From positions 124,001 through 188,000 of the forward strand of contig DEVL01000002.1 of assembly GCA_002363385.1 (NCBI GenBank): a DNA stretch of 64,000 nt, written 5' to 3'. The notes beneath the pieces were generated by a model that saw only the letters and a program-made list of their open reading frames with translations, made no database searches and was not told the origin of the DNA. This document shows positions 25,095 to 33,379 of this stretch, piece after piece; position 1 is the stretch's first letter; every line of letters begins with the position of its first letter. The translations under genes were made by a program, and so were the position numbers. The stretch is from Stenotrophomonas maltophilia. Its GTDB lineage: Bacteria; Pseudomonadota; Gammaproteobacteria; Xanthomonadales; Xanthomonadaceae.

Positions 25095-25559
25095 ATGGAC
25101 CTGTTCACCGCCGCACTGTCGCTTTCGATGGCCGCCGTCGTGCCCGCCGAAACGGCGCCGATCCGCATCACCAGCGCGGGAACCGCCGCCTCCGCCGCCG
25201 GCCCGGCGGACTACTTCACCGGTCGTGTCCGCATCGATGCACCGTTCCAGACCGATGCGCCCGCGCGTGTCGGCGGTGCCACGGTCACCTTCGAGGCCGG
25301 TGCACGTACCGCCTGGCATACCCATCCGCTGGGCCAGACCCTGATCGTCACCGCGGGCGTGGGCAGCGTGCAGGAATGGGGCAAGCCCGCCCGTGAGATC
25401 CGCCCGGGCGACATCGTCTGGATCCCGCCGGGCGTCAAGCACTGGCATGGCGCGAAGGCCGCCACCGCGATGACGCACATCGCGATCGCCGAAGCGGTCG
25501 ATGGCTCGCCGGTGACGTGGATGGAGCAGGTCAGCGACGCGCAGTACAGCGGTAGCTGA
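25095..25559 (+). CDS. Cupin-domain protein, hydroxynitrile-lyase-like
   Basis: A 154-residue single-domain cupin. Metal ligands are visible: HTHPLGQ (two His and a Gln) in cupin motif 1 and PPGVKHWHGA (His) in motif 2. YFTGRVRIDAPFQ and TWMEQVSDAQY match the group often annotated as (R)-mandelonitrile lyase-like manganese cupins, whose physiological reaction is usually unknown. A short hydrophobic N-terminus (LFTAALSLSMAAVVPAE) could be a signal peptide. The ATG at 25095 has AGGAG nine bases upstream. An in-frame extension reaches upstream into the LysR region but is unlikely to be coding. Confidence 0.8.
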   Translation: MDLFTAALSLSMAAVVPAETAPIRITSAGTAASAAGPADYFTGRVRIDAPFQTDAPARVGGATVTFEAGARTAWHTHPLGQTLIVTAGVGSVQEWGKPAREIRPGDIVWIPPGVKHWHGAKAATAMTHIAIAEAVDGSPVTWMEQVSDAQYSGS

Positions 25560-25591
25560 ACCACGCTCCGTGACGGGGACGGTCATGTCAC

Positions 25592-25619
25592 ATCCGCCTG
25601 CGTACGCTTGCAGGCGGAT
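25592..25619 (+). terminator. Hairpin between the cupin gene and the NAD(P)-binding gene
   Basis: A perfect 10-bp stem (ATCCGCCTGC and its complement) with an eight-base loop, 33 bases after the cupin stop. It ends only a few bases before the Shine-Dalgarno of the next gene. It could end cupin transcription or act as a leader structure. Confidence 0.55.
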
Positions 25620-25637
25620 CGAAACAGGAGAACCCTC

Positions 25638-26294
25638 TTGAGCAATGTGTTCATCATCGGCGCGGCCGGCAAGGTCGGCCGCCACCTGGTCACACAGTTG
25701 GCCGACAAGCAGCATCGTGTGTATGCGCTGCATCGCCGCGCCGAGCAGGGCGCTGAGTTGAGCGACCTCGGCGCTATGCCGGTCAGCGGTGATCTCACCG
25801 CGATCGACGTGGAGACACTGGCCGGCAAGATGGCCGGCTGCGACGTCGTCGTCTTTACCGCGGGGGCTGGCGGTGCGGGTATCGAAGTCACCAACGCCAT
25901 CGACGGCCGCGGCCTGGAACTTGCCGTGGATGCCGCCCGGCAGGCGGGCGTGCGCCGTTTCCTGCTGGTCTCGGCATTCCCGGAGGCGGGCCGCAACAAG
26001 GACATGGGCGAGGGCTTCGAGAATTACATGACGGTCAAGAAGCGCGCCGATGTGTATCTGGCCGTGACGGATCTGGATTGGGTGATCCTGCGCCCGGGGA
26101 CCTTGAGCGATGCGCCGGGCACCGGCCGCGTCACCGCCGGCCCGGCGATCGCGTACGGCGATGTGCCGCGCGCCGATGTGGCCGCCACGCTGGTGGCGCT
26201 GGTGGAACATCCTGAGGTGCGGCAGACGATCATCGAGTTGACCGAAGGCGACCAGCCTGTCGATGAGGCGATCGCGCAGCTTGCCCGGGCGTAA
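25638..26294 (+). CDS. NAD(P)-binding atypical SDR (NmrA/YtfG-like)
   Basis: A 218-residue Rossmann protein of the atypical short-chain dehydrogenase group. The start MSNVFIIGAAGKVGRHLV contains GxxGxxG, VVVFTAGAGGAG follows the fourth strand, and the central LLVSAFPEAG and WVILRPGTLSD segments are typical of NAD(P)H-binding NmrA-like or flavin reductase-like proteins. The catalytic Tyr-x-x-x-Lys appears as YMTVKKRAD. The start is TTG at 25638 with AGGAG seven bases upstream; no ATG fits. Such proteins are often redox sensors or quinone/flavin reductases; the substrate is unknown. Confidence 0.8.
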   Translation: MSNVFIIGAAGKVGRHLVTQLADKQHRVYALHRRAEQGAELSDLGAMPVSGDLTAIDVETLAGKMAGCDVVVFTAGAGGAGIEVTNAIDGRGLELAVDAARQAGVRRFLLVSAFPEAGRNKDMGEGFENYMTVKKRADVYLAVTDLDWVILRPGTLSDAPGTGRVTAGPAIAYGDVPRADVAATLVALVEHPEVRQTIIELTEGDQPVDEAIAQLARA

Positions 26295-26358
26295 GCAGGG
26301 CCGCCTGTGCCGCAGTGATAAAATCACGGCCCACGCCGCAGCACAGCCCGAGCACGCC

Positions 26359-27279
26359 ATGACCAACGCCCCCTTCTATCCCATCGGCACCCCCGGCCAG
26401 CCCTGGGGCGCAGCGGAGAAGGCGCAGTGGCGCGCCTGTCAGGTGCCGCAGCGGCGCTACGCCGACGACGTGCTGCCAGCGGTGGACGCGCTGCGGGATG
26501 GGTTCGATGTGACCCAGTACGGTACGCTCGATTACGCCCCGGACCAGTACCCGTTGTTTGCCGTACGCAGCCGCGACTGGAACCCGGCGTTGCCGACAAT
26601 GCTGGTCACTGGCGGTATCCACGGTTACGAAACCAGCGGCGTGCAGGGCGCGCTGCAGTTCCTGCAGACCCGGGCAGCGGACTACGCCGGGCGCGCCAAC
26701 CTGCTGGTCGTGCCCTGCGTCAGCCCGTGGGGCTATGAGCGCATCCAGCGCTGGAACGCCGATGCGATCGATCCGAACCGCTCGTTCATCGCCAACAGCC
26801 CGGCGGCTGAATCGGCCGCGCTGATCGCGCTGGTCGCGCCGCTGCGCGGCAGCATCGTGATGCATATCGACCTGCACGAAACCACGGACACCGATGAAAC
26901 CGAGTTCCGGCCGGCCTTGGCCGCGCGCGATGGCAAGCCATTCGAGCCGGGTCTGATTCCGGATGGTTTCTATCTGGTCGATGACTCTGAAAACCCGCAG
27001 CCGGCCTTCCAGACCGCAGTGAACGCAGCGGTCGAGCAGGTCACTCACATCGCCCCGGCCGACGAAAAGGGCGAGATCATCGGCTCCCCGGTGGTCGCCC
27101 CGGGGGTGATCGAATACCCGCTGGAAAAGCTGGGCCTGTGCGCCAGCGTCAGCGGCGCGAAATACACCACCACCACCGAGGTCTACCCGGACAGCCCGCG
27201 CGCCACCCCGCAGCAGTGCAACGACGCCCAGGTGGCGGCGATCTGCGCGGCGATCGATTACGCGCTGGCGCATCCCTGA
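26359..27279 (+). CDS. M14-family zinc metallocarboxypeptidase
   Basis: A 306-residue cytoplasmic protein (no signal peptide) of the M14 carboxypeptidase clan. The zinc site is HGYE (H88 and E91 in GGIHGYETSG), with the third ligand His in HIDLHET (near residue 173). NPWGYER-like VSPWGYERIQRWNADAIDPNRSF gives the substrate-binding Asn-Arg pair in DPNRSF. It resembles the small stand-alone M14 proteins found in proteobacteria rather than secreted carboxypeptidase T. The ATG at 26359 starts directly before the conserved region. A hairpin follows the stop. Confidence 0.82.
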   Translation: MTNAPFYPIGTPGQPWGAAEKAQWRACQVPQRRYADDVLPAVDALRDGFDVTQYGTLDYAPDQYPLFAVRSRDWNPALPTMLVTGGIHGYETSGVQGALQFLQTRAADYAGRANLLVVPCVSPWGYERIQRWNADAIDPNRSFIANSPAAESAALIALVAPLRGSIVMHIDLHETTDTDETEFRPALAARDGKPFEPGLIPDGFYLVDDSENPQPAFQTAVNAAVEQVTHIAPADEKGEIIGSPVVAPGVIEYPLEKLGLCASVSGAKYTTTTEVYPDSPRATPQQCNDAQVAAICAAIDYALAHP

Positions 27280-27302
27280 CCGCAGTCGGCAACGCTGCCG
27301 CC

Positions 27303-27328
27303 GGACCTTCCCAATTCATTGGGGGTCC
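27303..27328 (+). terminator. Hairpin after the M14 peptidase gene
   Basis: GGACC-tt-CCCAAT pairs with ATTGGG-GGTCC around a two-base turn, 23 bases after the stop; only a TT bulge interrupts it. The rest of the gap up to the autotransporter (27329-27582) holds no gene that I can support. It does hold a second dyad at 27364-27382. Confidence 0.55.
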
Positions 27329-27363
27329 CGGCCCCTTCGATGGCCATGCCGGCGGTGCAACTC

Positions 27364-27382
27364 GGAGAATGACGCATTCTCC
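27364..27382. promoter_or_regulatory. Perfect inverted repeat in the autotransporter upstream region
   Basis: GGAGAATG-acg-CATTCTCC, an 8-bp dyad about 200 bases before the autotransporter start. It could be an operator or a second terminator hairpin; sequence alone does not decide. Confidence 0.45.
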
Positions 27383-27582
27383 ATCCCAAGTTACACACAA
27401 GTTTCACACCGTCCAGAAGCAGTCTAGACACCCGCTGATGTGAGTATGACCGCAAAGTGAATGCGGGTAGATGCAGGCGCGCTTTCGGATAAGTTGCATA
27501 GAAGTGCCATATTGAAACCCGGACCATCTCGGCAGTTGGGCCTATCGGGAGATCGGCCCCCACTGATCATCTCGAGGATTTC

Positions 27583-30399
27583 ATGATGTCGCATCGCAGT
27601 CTTGCGCAATCCCGTGTGCCCAACAGGCTCGCCGGCGCTGTAGCGTTGGCCCTGCTGGTGAGTTCACCTGCTGCCTTCGCAGGGACCCTCAACGGCGGCA
27701 GCGCGACGGTCAACCCGGGCGATACGCCGGAAACCTGGACGCTGACCAACGGCGCGACCCTGACCGTGAACCCGGGCGGCGGCTGGCTCAATACGAACGC
27801 CACCAATTCCACGGTGATCTTCGATAACGCCGCAGACAATGTGTCTTCATCGCTTAACGCAGCCGGGTCGGTGGTCACCGTCACTGCCTCCAATCTCCAT
27901 TCGACGAGGCTTAATCGGGATTCGGTACTAACGGCGGTCAATGCGAGCTTCATAGCCCCCTCGGCACTGCGGATCACAAATGCGCAGGCTAGCCTCAGCG
28001 GATCTGTGGTGACGAGTACCGGCGACCGGGGCGTGTACCTGAACGAGGAGATTGGCCCGGCGGCCGGCACGAGTACATCGTCATTGACCGCCACCAACGG
28101 TTCGACCATCTCCGGTGCCGGCATCGGCGTCAGCCTCGGCGGGCGGGGTCAGTTCACCCTGGATGGATCCAGCGTCAGCGCCACGCGCAGCGGTACGAAT
28201 CCCGTCACCCAGGCGGGTCATGGCATCGCAGTGTTGCTGGGCCAGGGCAACATCCGCAATGGGTCCACCGTGACCGGTGACGCCAACGCGGTGTATTTCT
28301 ACCGCATCGACAGTCCCGTGGAGCCGACCAACAGCATCACCTCGCTGGTGGTGGATGGCTCGCATCTGGTGGGCACCACCGGTGCGGGGATTGTGGTCGA
28401 CGGGGCGGCAGCGTTGCCCACGGCGGCCGAGATCGCCTTGTACAACGGCGCCACGGTAACCGGCGGCAACGGCAACATCCTTGAAGTACAGGGCGTTAAC
28501 AGCGCTACGCTGCTGGTGGATGCATCCAATCTGGTTGGCAATATCCAGGCAGCCACCACCGCCACCACCGACGTCGATCTGACCAATGGCGCCAGCCTGA
28601 CCGGCAACTTGACCAACGTCACCACGCTGGATCTCACCGATACCGCCCGCGTGACCGGGGAGCTGGACAGCGTGGGTGCCGTCCGCTTGGTCGGCAGCGC
28701 CAACATCACAGGCACGCTGACAGATGTCGCAACGTTGAGCCTCGCCGATACTGCCAGCGTGGTAGGCGATGTTACACGCAGCACATCGGTAACGTTGGCC
28801 GATGGGGCCGAGTTGCAGGGGCTGTTGACCGACGTAGCTGCGCTGGCGTTGTCAGGAACATCCATCGTGACCGGTGCATTTTCCAATGTAGCTGCGGTGA
28901 CACTTGCCGACGCCGCCCGCTGGGATGTCACCTCCGATTCCACGGTGGGGGCGTTTGATCTGGGCTCGGGCACGCTGGCCTTTGCCGCACCGTCGCCGGG
29001 CTACAAGACGGTCACTGTCGCAGGCGACTTTGCCGTCAATGGCGGCACGCTCATCTTCAACAGCCCGCTGGGCGATGACACATCGCCGTCGGACAAGCTG
29101 GTGGTGGGCGGCAACACCTCGGGCAGCGGCAACATCGTGGTCAACAACATCGGGGGAGCTGGCGCACAGACGGTGGAAGGCATCCAGTTGATTTCGGTTG
29201 CCGGTACGTCGGATGCAGCGTTTGCCCTGTCTGGCCGTGCGGTGGGGGGCGCCTACGAGTACTTCCTCTACAAAGGCGGTGTCAGCACCCCCAGTGACGG
29301 TGGCTGGTACCTGCGTTCCCTGTACACCGGAGATCCGTGCGATCTCGATCCGACGCTGCCTGCCTGCACGCCGGTTGATCCGGGTCCTGGCCCTGATCCG
29401 AATCCGGACCCCAATCCGGAACCCGGTCCGGGTCCGGGTCCGGTCGATCCGGTCGATCCGGTCGACCCGGTACCAGTGCTGCGCCCGGAACCCGGCGCGT
29501 ACCTGGCCAATCAGGGGATCGCCACACGCATGTTCCAGCAGCGCGCCCACGACCGCGGCGAGCGGGCCTTCGATGGCGAGCGTGCCGGTGCCTGGGTGCG
29601 GGTGTCCCGCGATCAGGTCCATGGCGATGTTCTCGGCCAGATCGATGCGCGCAGCCAGAGCAACGTGCTGCAGATCGGCAGTGATGTGGCCCGTTGGGGC
29701 ACCACCAGCAGTGGCCAGATCGGTGTGATGTTGGCCAGTGGCCGCGCGGATACGCAGGCGGTTTCCAACGTGACCGGCTACAGCACGCGCGGCAAGGTGA
29801 AGGGCGATGCCGTGGGTGTCTATGGCACCTGGGTGCAGCGCGCCAGCGAAAGCACCGGTGCCTATGTGGACGGTTGGCTGCAATACGCGCGCTTCGACAA
29901 CGAAGTGCAGGGCGAGGCACTGGCGAAAGAGAAATACGACGCCACCACCCGTGCTGCGTCGTTGGAAGCCGGCTACAGCTGGACGCTGGTCAACCGCGAG
30001 CGCAGCGCGTGGTTCATCCAGCCGCAGGTGCAGCTGACCTACACCGACTACGAGGGTGACACCCTGCAGGAAGCCAACGGCACGATCGTCCAGGACGGCC
30101 GTGCGGGTGGGCTTGAATCACGCGTCGGCGTACGCCTGTTCGGGCACGACAACGCCACCGGCAACCGCGTGCAGCCCTTCTTTGCGGTGAACTGGCTGCG
30201 CGGCGACCATGGCAACTCGTTGCTGTTCGATGGCGAGCGGATCAGTGCGACCCTGCCGACCAACCGCTATGAAGCACAGGCCGGTGCCCAGCTGAAGTTG
30301 GGCCTGAAGTGGTCGGCGTGGGGCGACATGCGCGTGCAGCGTGGCGACGGCGGCTACAAGCAAGTTGCAGGCCAGATCGGTCTGCGTCGCGCCTGGTAA
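27583..30399 (+). CDS. Type V autotransporter with beta-solenoid passenger
   Basis: A 938-residue classical autotransporter. The signal peptide (AVALALLVSSPAAFAG) ends near residue 33. The passenger runs to ~590 and is Thr/Ser/Asn/Gly-rich, with pertactin/AIDA-like strands. Six exact 18-residue repeats occupy residues 341-448. A Pro-Asp-Gly linker (about residues 595-637, PDPNPDPNPEPGPGPG then VDPVDPVDP) leads to a ~300-residue outer-membrane barrel that begins AYLANQGIATRMFQQRAHDR and ends GQIGLRRAW, with a terminal aromatic residue as barrel proteins require. No catalytic triad is evident, so an adhesin-like role is more likely than a protease. It is monocistronic, with a hairpin after the stop. 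Confidence 0.9.
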   Translation: MMSHRSLAQSRVPNRLAGAVALALLVSSPAAFAGTLNGGSATVNPGDTPETWTLTNGATLTVNPGGGWLNTNATNSTVIFDNAADNVSSSLNAAGSVVTVTASNLHSTRLNRDSVLTAVNASFIAPSALRITNAQASLSGSVVTSTGDRGVYLNEEIGPAAGTSTSSLTATNGSTISGAGIGVSLGGRGQFTLDGSSVSATRSGTNPVTQAGHGIAVLLGQGNIRNGSTVTGDANAVYFYRIDSPVEPTNSITSLVVDGSHLVGTTGAGIVVDGAAALPTAAEIALYNGATVTGGNGNILEVQGVNSATLLVDASNLVGNIQAATTATTDVDLTNGASLTGNLTNVTTLDLTDTARVTGELDSVGAVRLVGSANITGTLTDVATLSLADTASVVGDVTRSTSVTLADGAELQGLLTDVAALALSGTSIVTGAFSNVAAVTLADAARWDVTSDSTVGAFDLGSGTLAFAAPSPGYKTVTVAGDFAVNGGTLIFNSPLGDDTSPSDKLVVGGNTSGSGNIVVNNIGGAGAQTVEGIQLISVAGTSDAAFALSGRAVGGAYEYFLYKGGVSTPSDGGWYLRSLYTGDPCDLDPTLPACTPVDPGPGPDPNPDPNPEPGPGPGPVDPVDPVDPVPVLRPEPGAYLANQGIATRMFQQRAHDRGERAFDGERAGAWVRVSRDQVHGDVLGQIDARSQSNVLQIGSDVARWGTTSSGQIGVMLASGRADTQAVSNVTGYSTRGKVKGDAVGVYGTWVQRASESTGAYVDGWLQYARFDNEVQGEALAKEKYDATTRAASLEAGYSWTLVNRERSAWFIQPQVQLTYTDYEGDTLQEANGTIVQDGRAGGLESRVGVRLFGHDNATGNRVQPFFAVNWLRGDHGNSLLFDGERISATLPTNRYEAQAGAQLKLGLKWSAWGDMRVQRGDGGYKQVAGQIGLRRAW
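28603..28926 (+). repeat. Six tandem 18-residue repeats in the autotransporter passenger
   Basis: Six consecutive units of 54 bases each encode 18 residues with the pattern G-x-h-(T/S/D)-x-V-x-x-h-x-L-x-x-x-A-x-h-x (h hydrophobic), for example GTLTDVATLSLADTASVV and GLLTDVAALALSGTSIVT. The fixed period indicates one beta-solenoid turn per unit. Confidence 0.85.
29442..29468 (+). repeat. Three 9-bp tandem repeats in the autotransporter linker
   Basis: GGTCGATCC occurs three times in a row (the third with one change), encoding Val-Asp-Pro units in the proline-rich linker. The unit is three codons, so slippage would change linker length without a frameshift. Confidence 0.75.
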
Positions 30400-30413
30400 T
30401 CGATGCAGGGCGC

Positions 30414-30436
30414 GCAGGGCACGGTTGGTGCCCTGC
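30414..30436 (+). terminator. Terminator-like hairpin after the autotransporter
   Basis: GCAGGGCAC-ggttg-GTGCCCTGC is a perfect 9-bp stem starting 15 bases after the autotransporter stop. The gap to the convergent LysR gene is only ~120 bases and holds no other gene. Confidence 0.7.
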
Positions 30437-30520
30437 TGGCCCGATCAGCGCGTGTCTGCAAGCCGTGCGCTCATACGGGGTACCATGCAGACTGCGTGGC
30501 ATGTGCTGTTCTGACCGGTA

Positions 30521-31384
30521 TCAAGGTGCCGGCAGTTGAAACTGATCCAGCAACCACAGCGCCGCTGGCCCCAGCGGCGCATCCTTGCGCCACACCGCAT
30601 CGGTAGAGACCAGTCGCGGCCAGCCGGGCAAGGGCAGTTCGACCAGCATGCCCCTGCCGTATCGCGCCACCAGCGCACGCGGTAGTTCGGCCCATCCGAA
30701 GCCATCCTCGGCCATCTCCAGCACCATCAGATAATCCGAGGCCGACCACATGCGCCCGCGCGCGTGGCCCTCGCGCGCCGCATCGCCACTCAGGCAGATC
30801 TGGCGATGGGTGGCCAGGTGGGATTCTTCCGGCGCGTGCAGTGCGGCCAGCGGATGACCGGCGGCAACAAACACCGCCATCTCCGCGCGCACGGGCAGGA
30901 CGCGCACCGCCAGTTCGGTCGGGTAGGCCGGCTGATGCGGCATCAGCCCGAGATGGGCACGCCCACGCTGCACCACATCGAGCACGTCACTGCCTTCAGC
31001 ATCCAGCCACTCCAGTTCGATATCCGGAAAACGCTGCTCGAACCGGCGCAGCAGATGCTGGTCCGGATTGAGCTGATAGATGTCTGAAAACACCAGGCTC
31101 AGGCGTGGCTCTACGTCGTCGGCCAGGCGGATGCTGAGCTGTTCGAGACGGTCGGCCGCGGCCAGGATTTCGTGTGCATGGCCGAGCACCTTGCGCCCGT
31201 CCTCGGTCAGGACCGGGTAGCGGCAGCTACGGTCGAACAGGGTCAAGCCCAGGTCCGCCTCCAGCGTGGCGACGGCGGTGCTGATGGTCGACTGGGTCTT
31301 TTTCAGGCGGCGCGCGGCGGCGGAGAACGAGCCAAGTGCGGCCGCTTCCACGAAGGCGTGCAGGGATTCGGGGCTGTAACGCAT
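30521..31384 (-). CDS. LysR-family regulator divergent from the SMR exporter pair
   Basis: A 287-residue LysR regulator. The HTH starts at once (MRYSPESLHAFVEAAALGSFSAAARRLKK, recognition region TQSTISTAVATLEADLGLTLF), then comes an effector domain. The ATG at 31384 is preferred over an in-frame ATG at 31414, because LysR proteins begin right at this helix. It is divergent from two SMR genes with a 109-base gap that contains nested inverted repeats, so it very likely controls them. The ligand is unknown and may be a polyamine or cationic compound exported by the pair. Confidence 0.87.
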   Translation of the reverse strand: MRYSPESLHAFVEAAALGSFSAAARRLKKTQSTISTAVATLEADLGLTLFDRSCRYPVLTEDGRKVLGHAHEILAAADRLEQLSIRLADDVEPRLSLVFSDIYQLNPDQHLLRRFEQRFPDIELEWLDAEGSDVLDVVQRGRAHLGLMPHQPAYPTELAVRVLPVRAEMAVFVAAGHPLAALHAPEESHLATHRQICLSGDAAREGHARGRMWSASDYLMVLEMAEDGFGWAELPRALVARYGRGMLVELPLPGWPRLVSTDAVWRKDAPLGPAALWLLDQFQLPAP

Positions 31385-31390
31385 GGATGT

Positions 31391-31438
31391 ATCGCCTTTG
31401 CCGATGGGTTCCATCTTCGGTCTGATGGAAAAGGCGAT
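31391..31438. promoter_or_regulatory. Nested inverted repeats between LysR and SMR genes, with SMR -10
   Basis: The outer arms ATCGCCTT (31391-31398) and AAGGCGAT (31431-31438) enclose inner arms TTCCATC (31409-31415) and GATGGAA (31424-31430), all perfect. GATAAT at 31439-31444 is a good -10 for the SMR genes, while the hexamer 17 bp upstream (TTCGGT) is a poor -35, as expected for an activator-dependent promoter. Confidence 0.65.
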
Positions 31439-31493
31439 GATAATGGGCGCGCCGCTGGGGCGTCATGCCGCGGCCGCAATCAAGGAGCTTTCC

Positions 31494-31865
31494 ATGCACA
31501 CACAGGTGCATTCGCAACCCCGTGCCCGGGGCGGTCTGATCGCCTGGGCCTGCCTGACCGTCGCGATCGTCGCTGAAGTGGTCGGCACCTCGTTCATGGC
31601 CGATGCCGCCCGTCATGGGGGCTATGCCGGCTATGTCGTCATGGCCGTGGCGTTGGCCATTTCCTATTACTTCCTGGCGTTGTCGGTGCGCGGCATCGCG
31701 GTGGGCGTGGCTTATGCCGTGTGGGAAGGTCTGGGCCTGACCCTGCTGACGCTGGTCGGCATGTTCGTGTTCAAGGACAGCTTGTCCGTGCAGCAGATGA
31801 TCGGGCTGGTGATGGCGGCGGTCGGCATCGTCTGCGTCACCCTCGGCGAGGCGCACACGTCATGA
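31494..31865 (+). CDS. Small multidrug resistance (SMR) exporter subunit, MdtJ-like
   Basis: A 123-residue four-helix SMR protein with a longer hydrophilic N-terminus than its partner. The essential membrane-embedded Glu is in VAIVAEVVGTSFMA (helix 1), and the glycine-rich ALSVRGIAVGVAYAVWEGLG loop-helix is the SMR signature. The ATG at 31494 has AGGAG eight bases upstream. It overlaps a second SMR gene by four bases, the layout of obligate heterodimers such as MdtJI (spermidine) or EbrAB. The substrate is unknown. Confidence 0.85.
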   Translation: MHTQVHSQPRARGGLIAWACLTVAIVAEVVGTSFMADAARHGGYAGYVVMAVALAISYYFLALSVRGIAVGVAYAVWEGLGLTLLTLVGMFVFKDSLSVQQMIGLVMAAVGIVCVTLGEAHTS

Positions 31866-32182
31866 ACCTCACCGCCTTCCTGTTTGTGCTGTGTTCGGCA
31901 CTGATCGACATCGCCGCCAACATGATGGTGGCCAAATCCGACGGCTTCCGTAAGCCAGCGTGGGGTTTCGCCGCGATCGTGCTGGTCTGGATCGCCTTCG
32001 CGCTGCTTGGCCAGGCGGTCAAGACGATGGACTTGGCCACGGCCTATGCGATGTGGGGTGCCATCGGGGTGATCGGTACGGCCCTCTGCGGGCGGGTGCT
32101 GTTCGGCAACCGCCTGCGCCCGATCGGCTGGGTGGGGATCGCGCTGGTCACCGGTGCGGTGGTGGTGCTGTCGAGCCACTGA
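31862..32182 (+). CDS. Small multidrug resistance (SMR) exporter subunit, MdtI-like
   Basis: A 106-residue four-helix SMR protein. Its helix 1 reads FVLCSALIDIAANMMVA, so the usual essential Glu is replaced by Asp, as found in the MdtI-type partner of heterodimers. TMDLATAYAMWGAIGVIGT is the family's third-helix signature. The start overlaps the first SMR gene (ATGA). Two unequal SMR genes under one LysR regulator indicate a heterodimeric proton antiporter of the inner membrane. Confidence 0.85.
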   Translation: MNLTAFLFVLCSALIDIAANMMVAKSDGFRKPAWGFAAIVLVWIAFALLGQAVKTMDLATAYAMWGAIGVIGTALCGRVLFGNRLRPIGWVGIALVTGAVVVLSSH

Positions 32183-32214
32183 TTCCCGAAACTGTGCAGA
32201 TAACGCTCGCTGCC

Positions 32215-33354
32215 TCAGGCCCGCACCCAGCGTGCCGCCAGGCCGATGCAGACCAGCGTCACCGCCACCGCACTGAAGGCGAACACCAGGCTGCTCGCCT
32301 GCGCGACGAAGCCGATCAATGCCGGGCCGGCCAGGACGCCGGCATACCCGAGCGTGGTGATGGCCGGGATGGCCAGACTCTCGGGCATGACCTTCTGGTT
32401 GCCCGCCATCGAGAACAGCGCGGGCACAATGTTCGCGCAGCCCAGGCCCACCAGCGCATAGCCGCTCAACGCCAAGGGCAGCCAGGAGGCGAAGGTGGCC
32501 AGCGCGAACCCGCCGGCGGCGATGAGGCTGCCGATCAGGATCGAACGGTGTCGGCCCAGCCTGGCCACCACGCCATCGCCGACCAGGCGGGTCAGGGTCA
32601 TCGCGATGGCGAAGGCCAGATAGCCCAGCCCGGCGCGGGAGGGATCCACCTGCTGCACTTCATGCAGGAACACCGCACTCCAGTCGAGCACCGAGCCTTC
32701 GGCCAGGAACGCCACGAAACACAGCACGCCGATCGGCAGCACTACCCCGTGCGGCACCGCGAACAGCGGCGCATCACTGGGCGCCTTGTCGGTACGCCAG
32801 TGCGGCAGCGAGATGGCGAGCAGGGCCGCCATCACCGCCGAGGCGAGCAGGCACACCACCCACGGTGACAAGTGAAGGGCCAACAGTGCGGTCATCGCGC
32901 CGGCACCGACTGCGCCGCCGATACTGTAGAACGCGTGGAACCCGGACATCATCGGTCGGCCGCTGTCGCGCTCGACCATGATCGCCTGCATGTTCATCAC
33001 ACAGTCGCACGCACCCACGCCGGCGCCGAACACGAACAAGGTCAACCCCAGCGTCCAAGGCGAGGGGGCGATGGCCAACAAGGGCACGCTGGCGATCACC
33101 ATCATCAGCGTGGCGACCATGACGGCGCGACAGCCGTGGCGTGCGGCGAGCATCCCGGCAATCGGCATCGCCAGCAGGGAACCTGCACCCAGGCACAGCA
33201 GGACCAGACCGAGCGAGCCCTCATCCAGGGCCGTGCGGAGTTTGGCGAAGGGGACCAGCGGTGCCCAGGCAGCGGTGGCAAAGCCCGGCAGAAAGAACGC
33301 CGCGCGCGTGGCGTACTGCTGCGCGCGCGCGATGCGCGTCGGAATGGAGGTCAT
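32215..33354 (-). CDS. MFS transporter of the YbjJ/fucose-permease-like group
   Basis: A 379-residue major facilitator with about 12 membrane helices. The first helix region has FFLPGFATAAWAPLVPFAK, and FHAFYSIGGAVGAGAMTALL resembles the FHxxxxxG segment of the YbjJ/FucP-like group. An in-frame extension upstream belongs to the preceding DeoR gene region; the ATG at 33354 is chosen, with a GGAG-rich region ten bases ahead. It follows a DeoR regulator gene by 25 bases on the same strand and is probably co-transcribed. DeoR linkage suggests a sugar or sugar-derived substrate; this is inference. Confidence 0.82.
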   Translation of the reverse strand: MTSIPTRIARAQQYATRAAFFLPGFATAAWAPLVPFAKLRTALDEGSLGLVLLCLGAGSLLAMPIAGMLAARHGCRAVMVATLMMVIASVPLLAIAPSPWTLGLTLFVFGAGVGACDCVMNMQAIMVERDSGRPMMSGFHAFYSIGGAVGAGAMTALLALHLSPWVVCLLASAVMAALLAISLPHWRTDKAPSDAPLFAVPHGVVLPIGVLCFVAFLAEGSVLDWSAVFLHEVQQVDPSRAGLGYLAFAIAMTLTRLVGDGVVARLGRHRSILIGSLIAAGGFALATFASWLPLALSGYALVGLGCANIVPALFSMAGNQKVMPESLAIPAITTLGYAGVLAGPALIGFVAQASSLVFAFSAVAVTLVCIGLAARWVRA

Positions 33355-33379
33355 GGGTCGCGGAGGTTGAAGGAAAAGG

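Noticed and set aside
27137..27443. A frame overlapping the end of the M14 gene into the autotransporter gap.
   Set aside because: It overlaps a real gene in another frame, and its unique part covers terminator-like hairpins.
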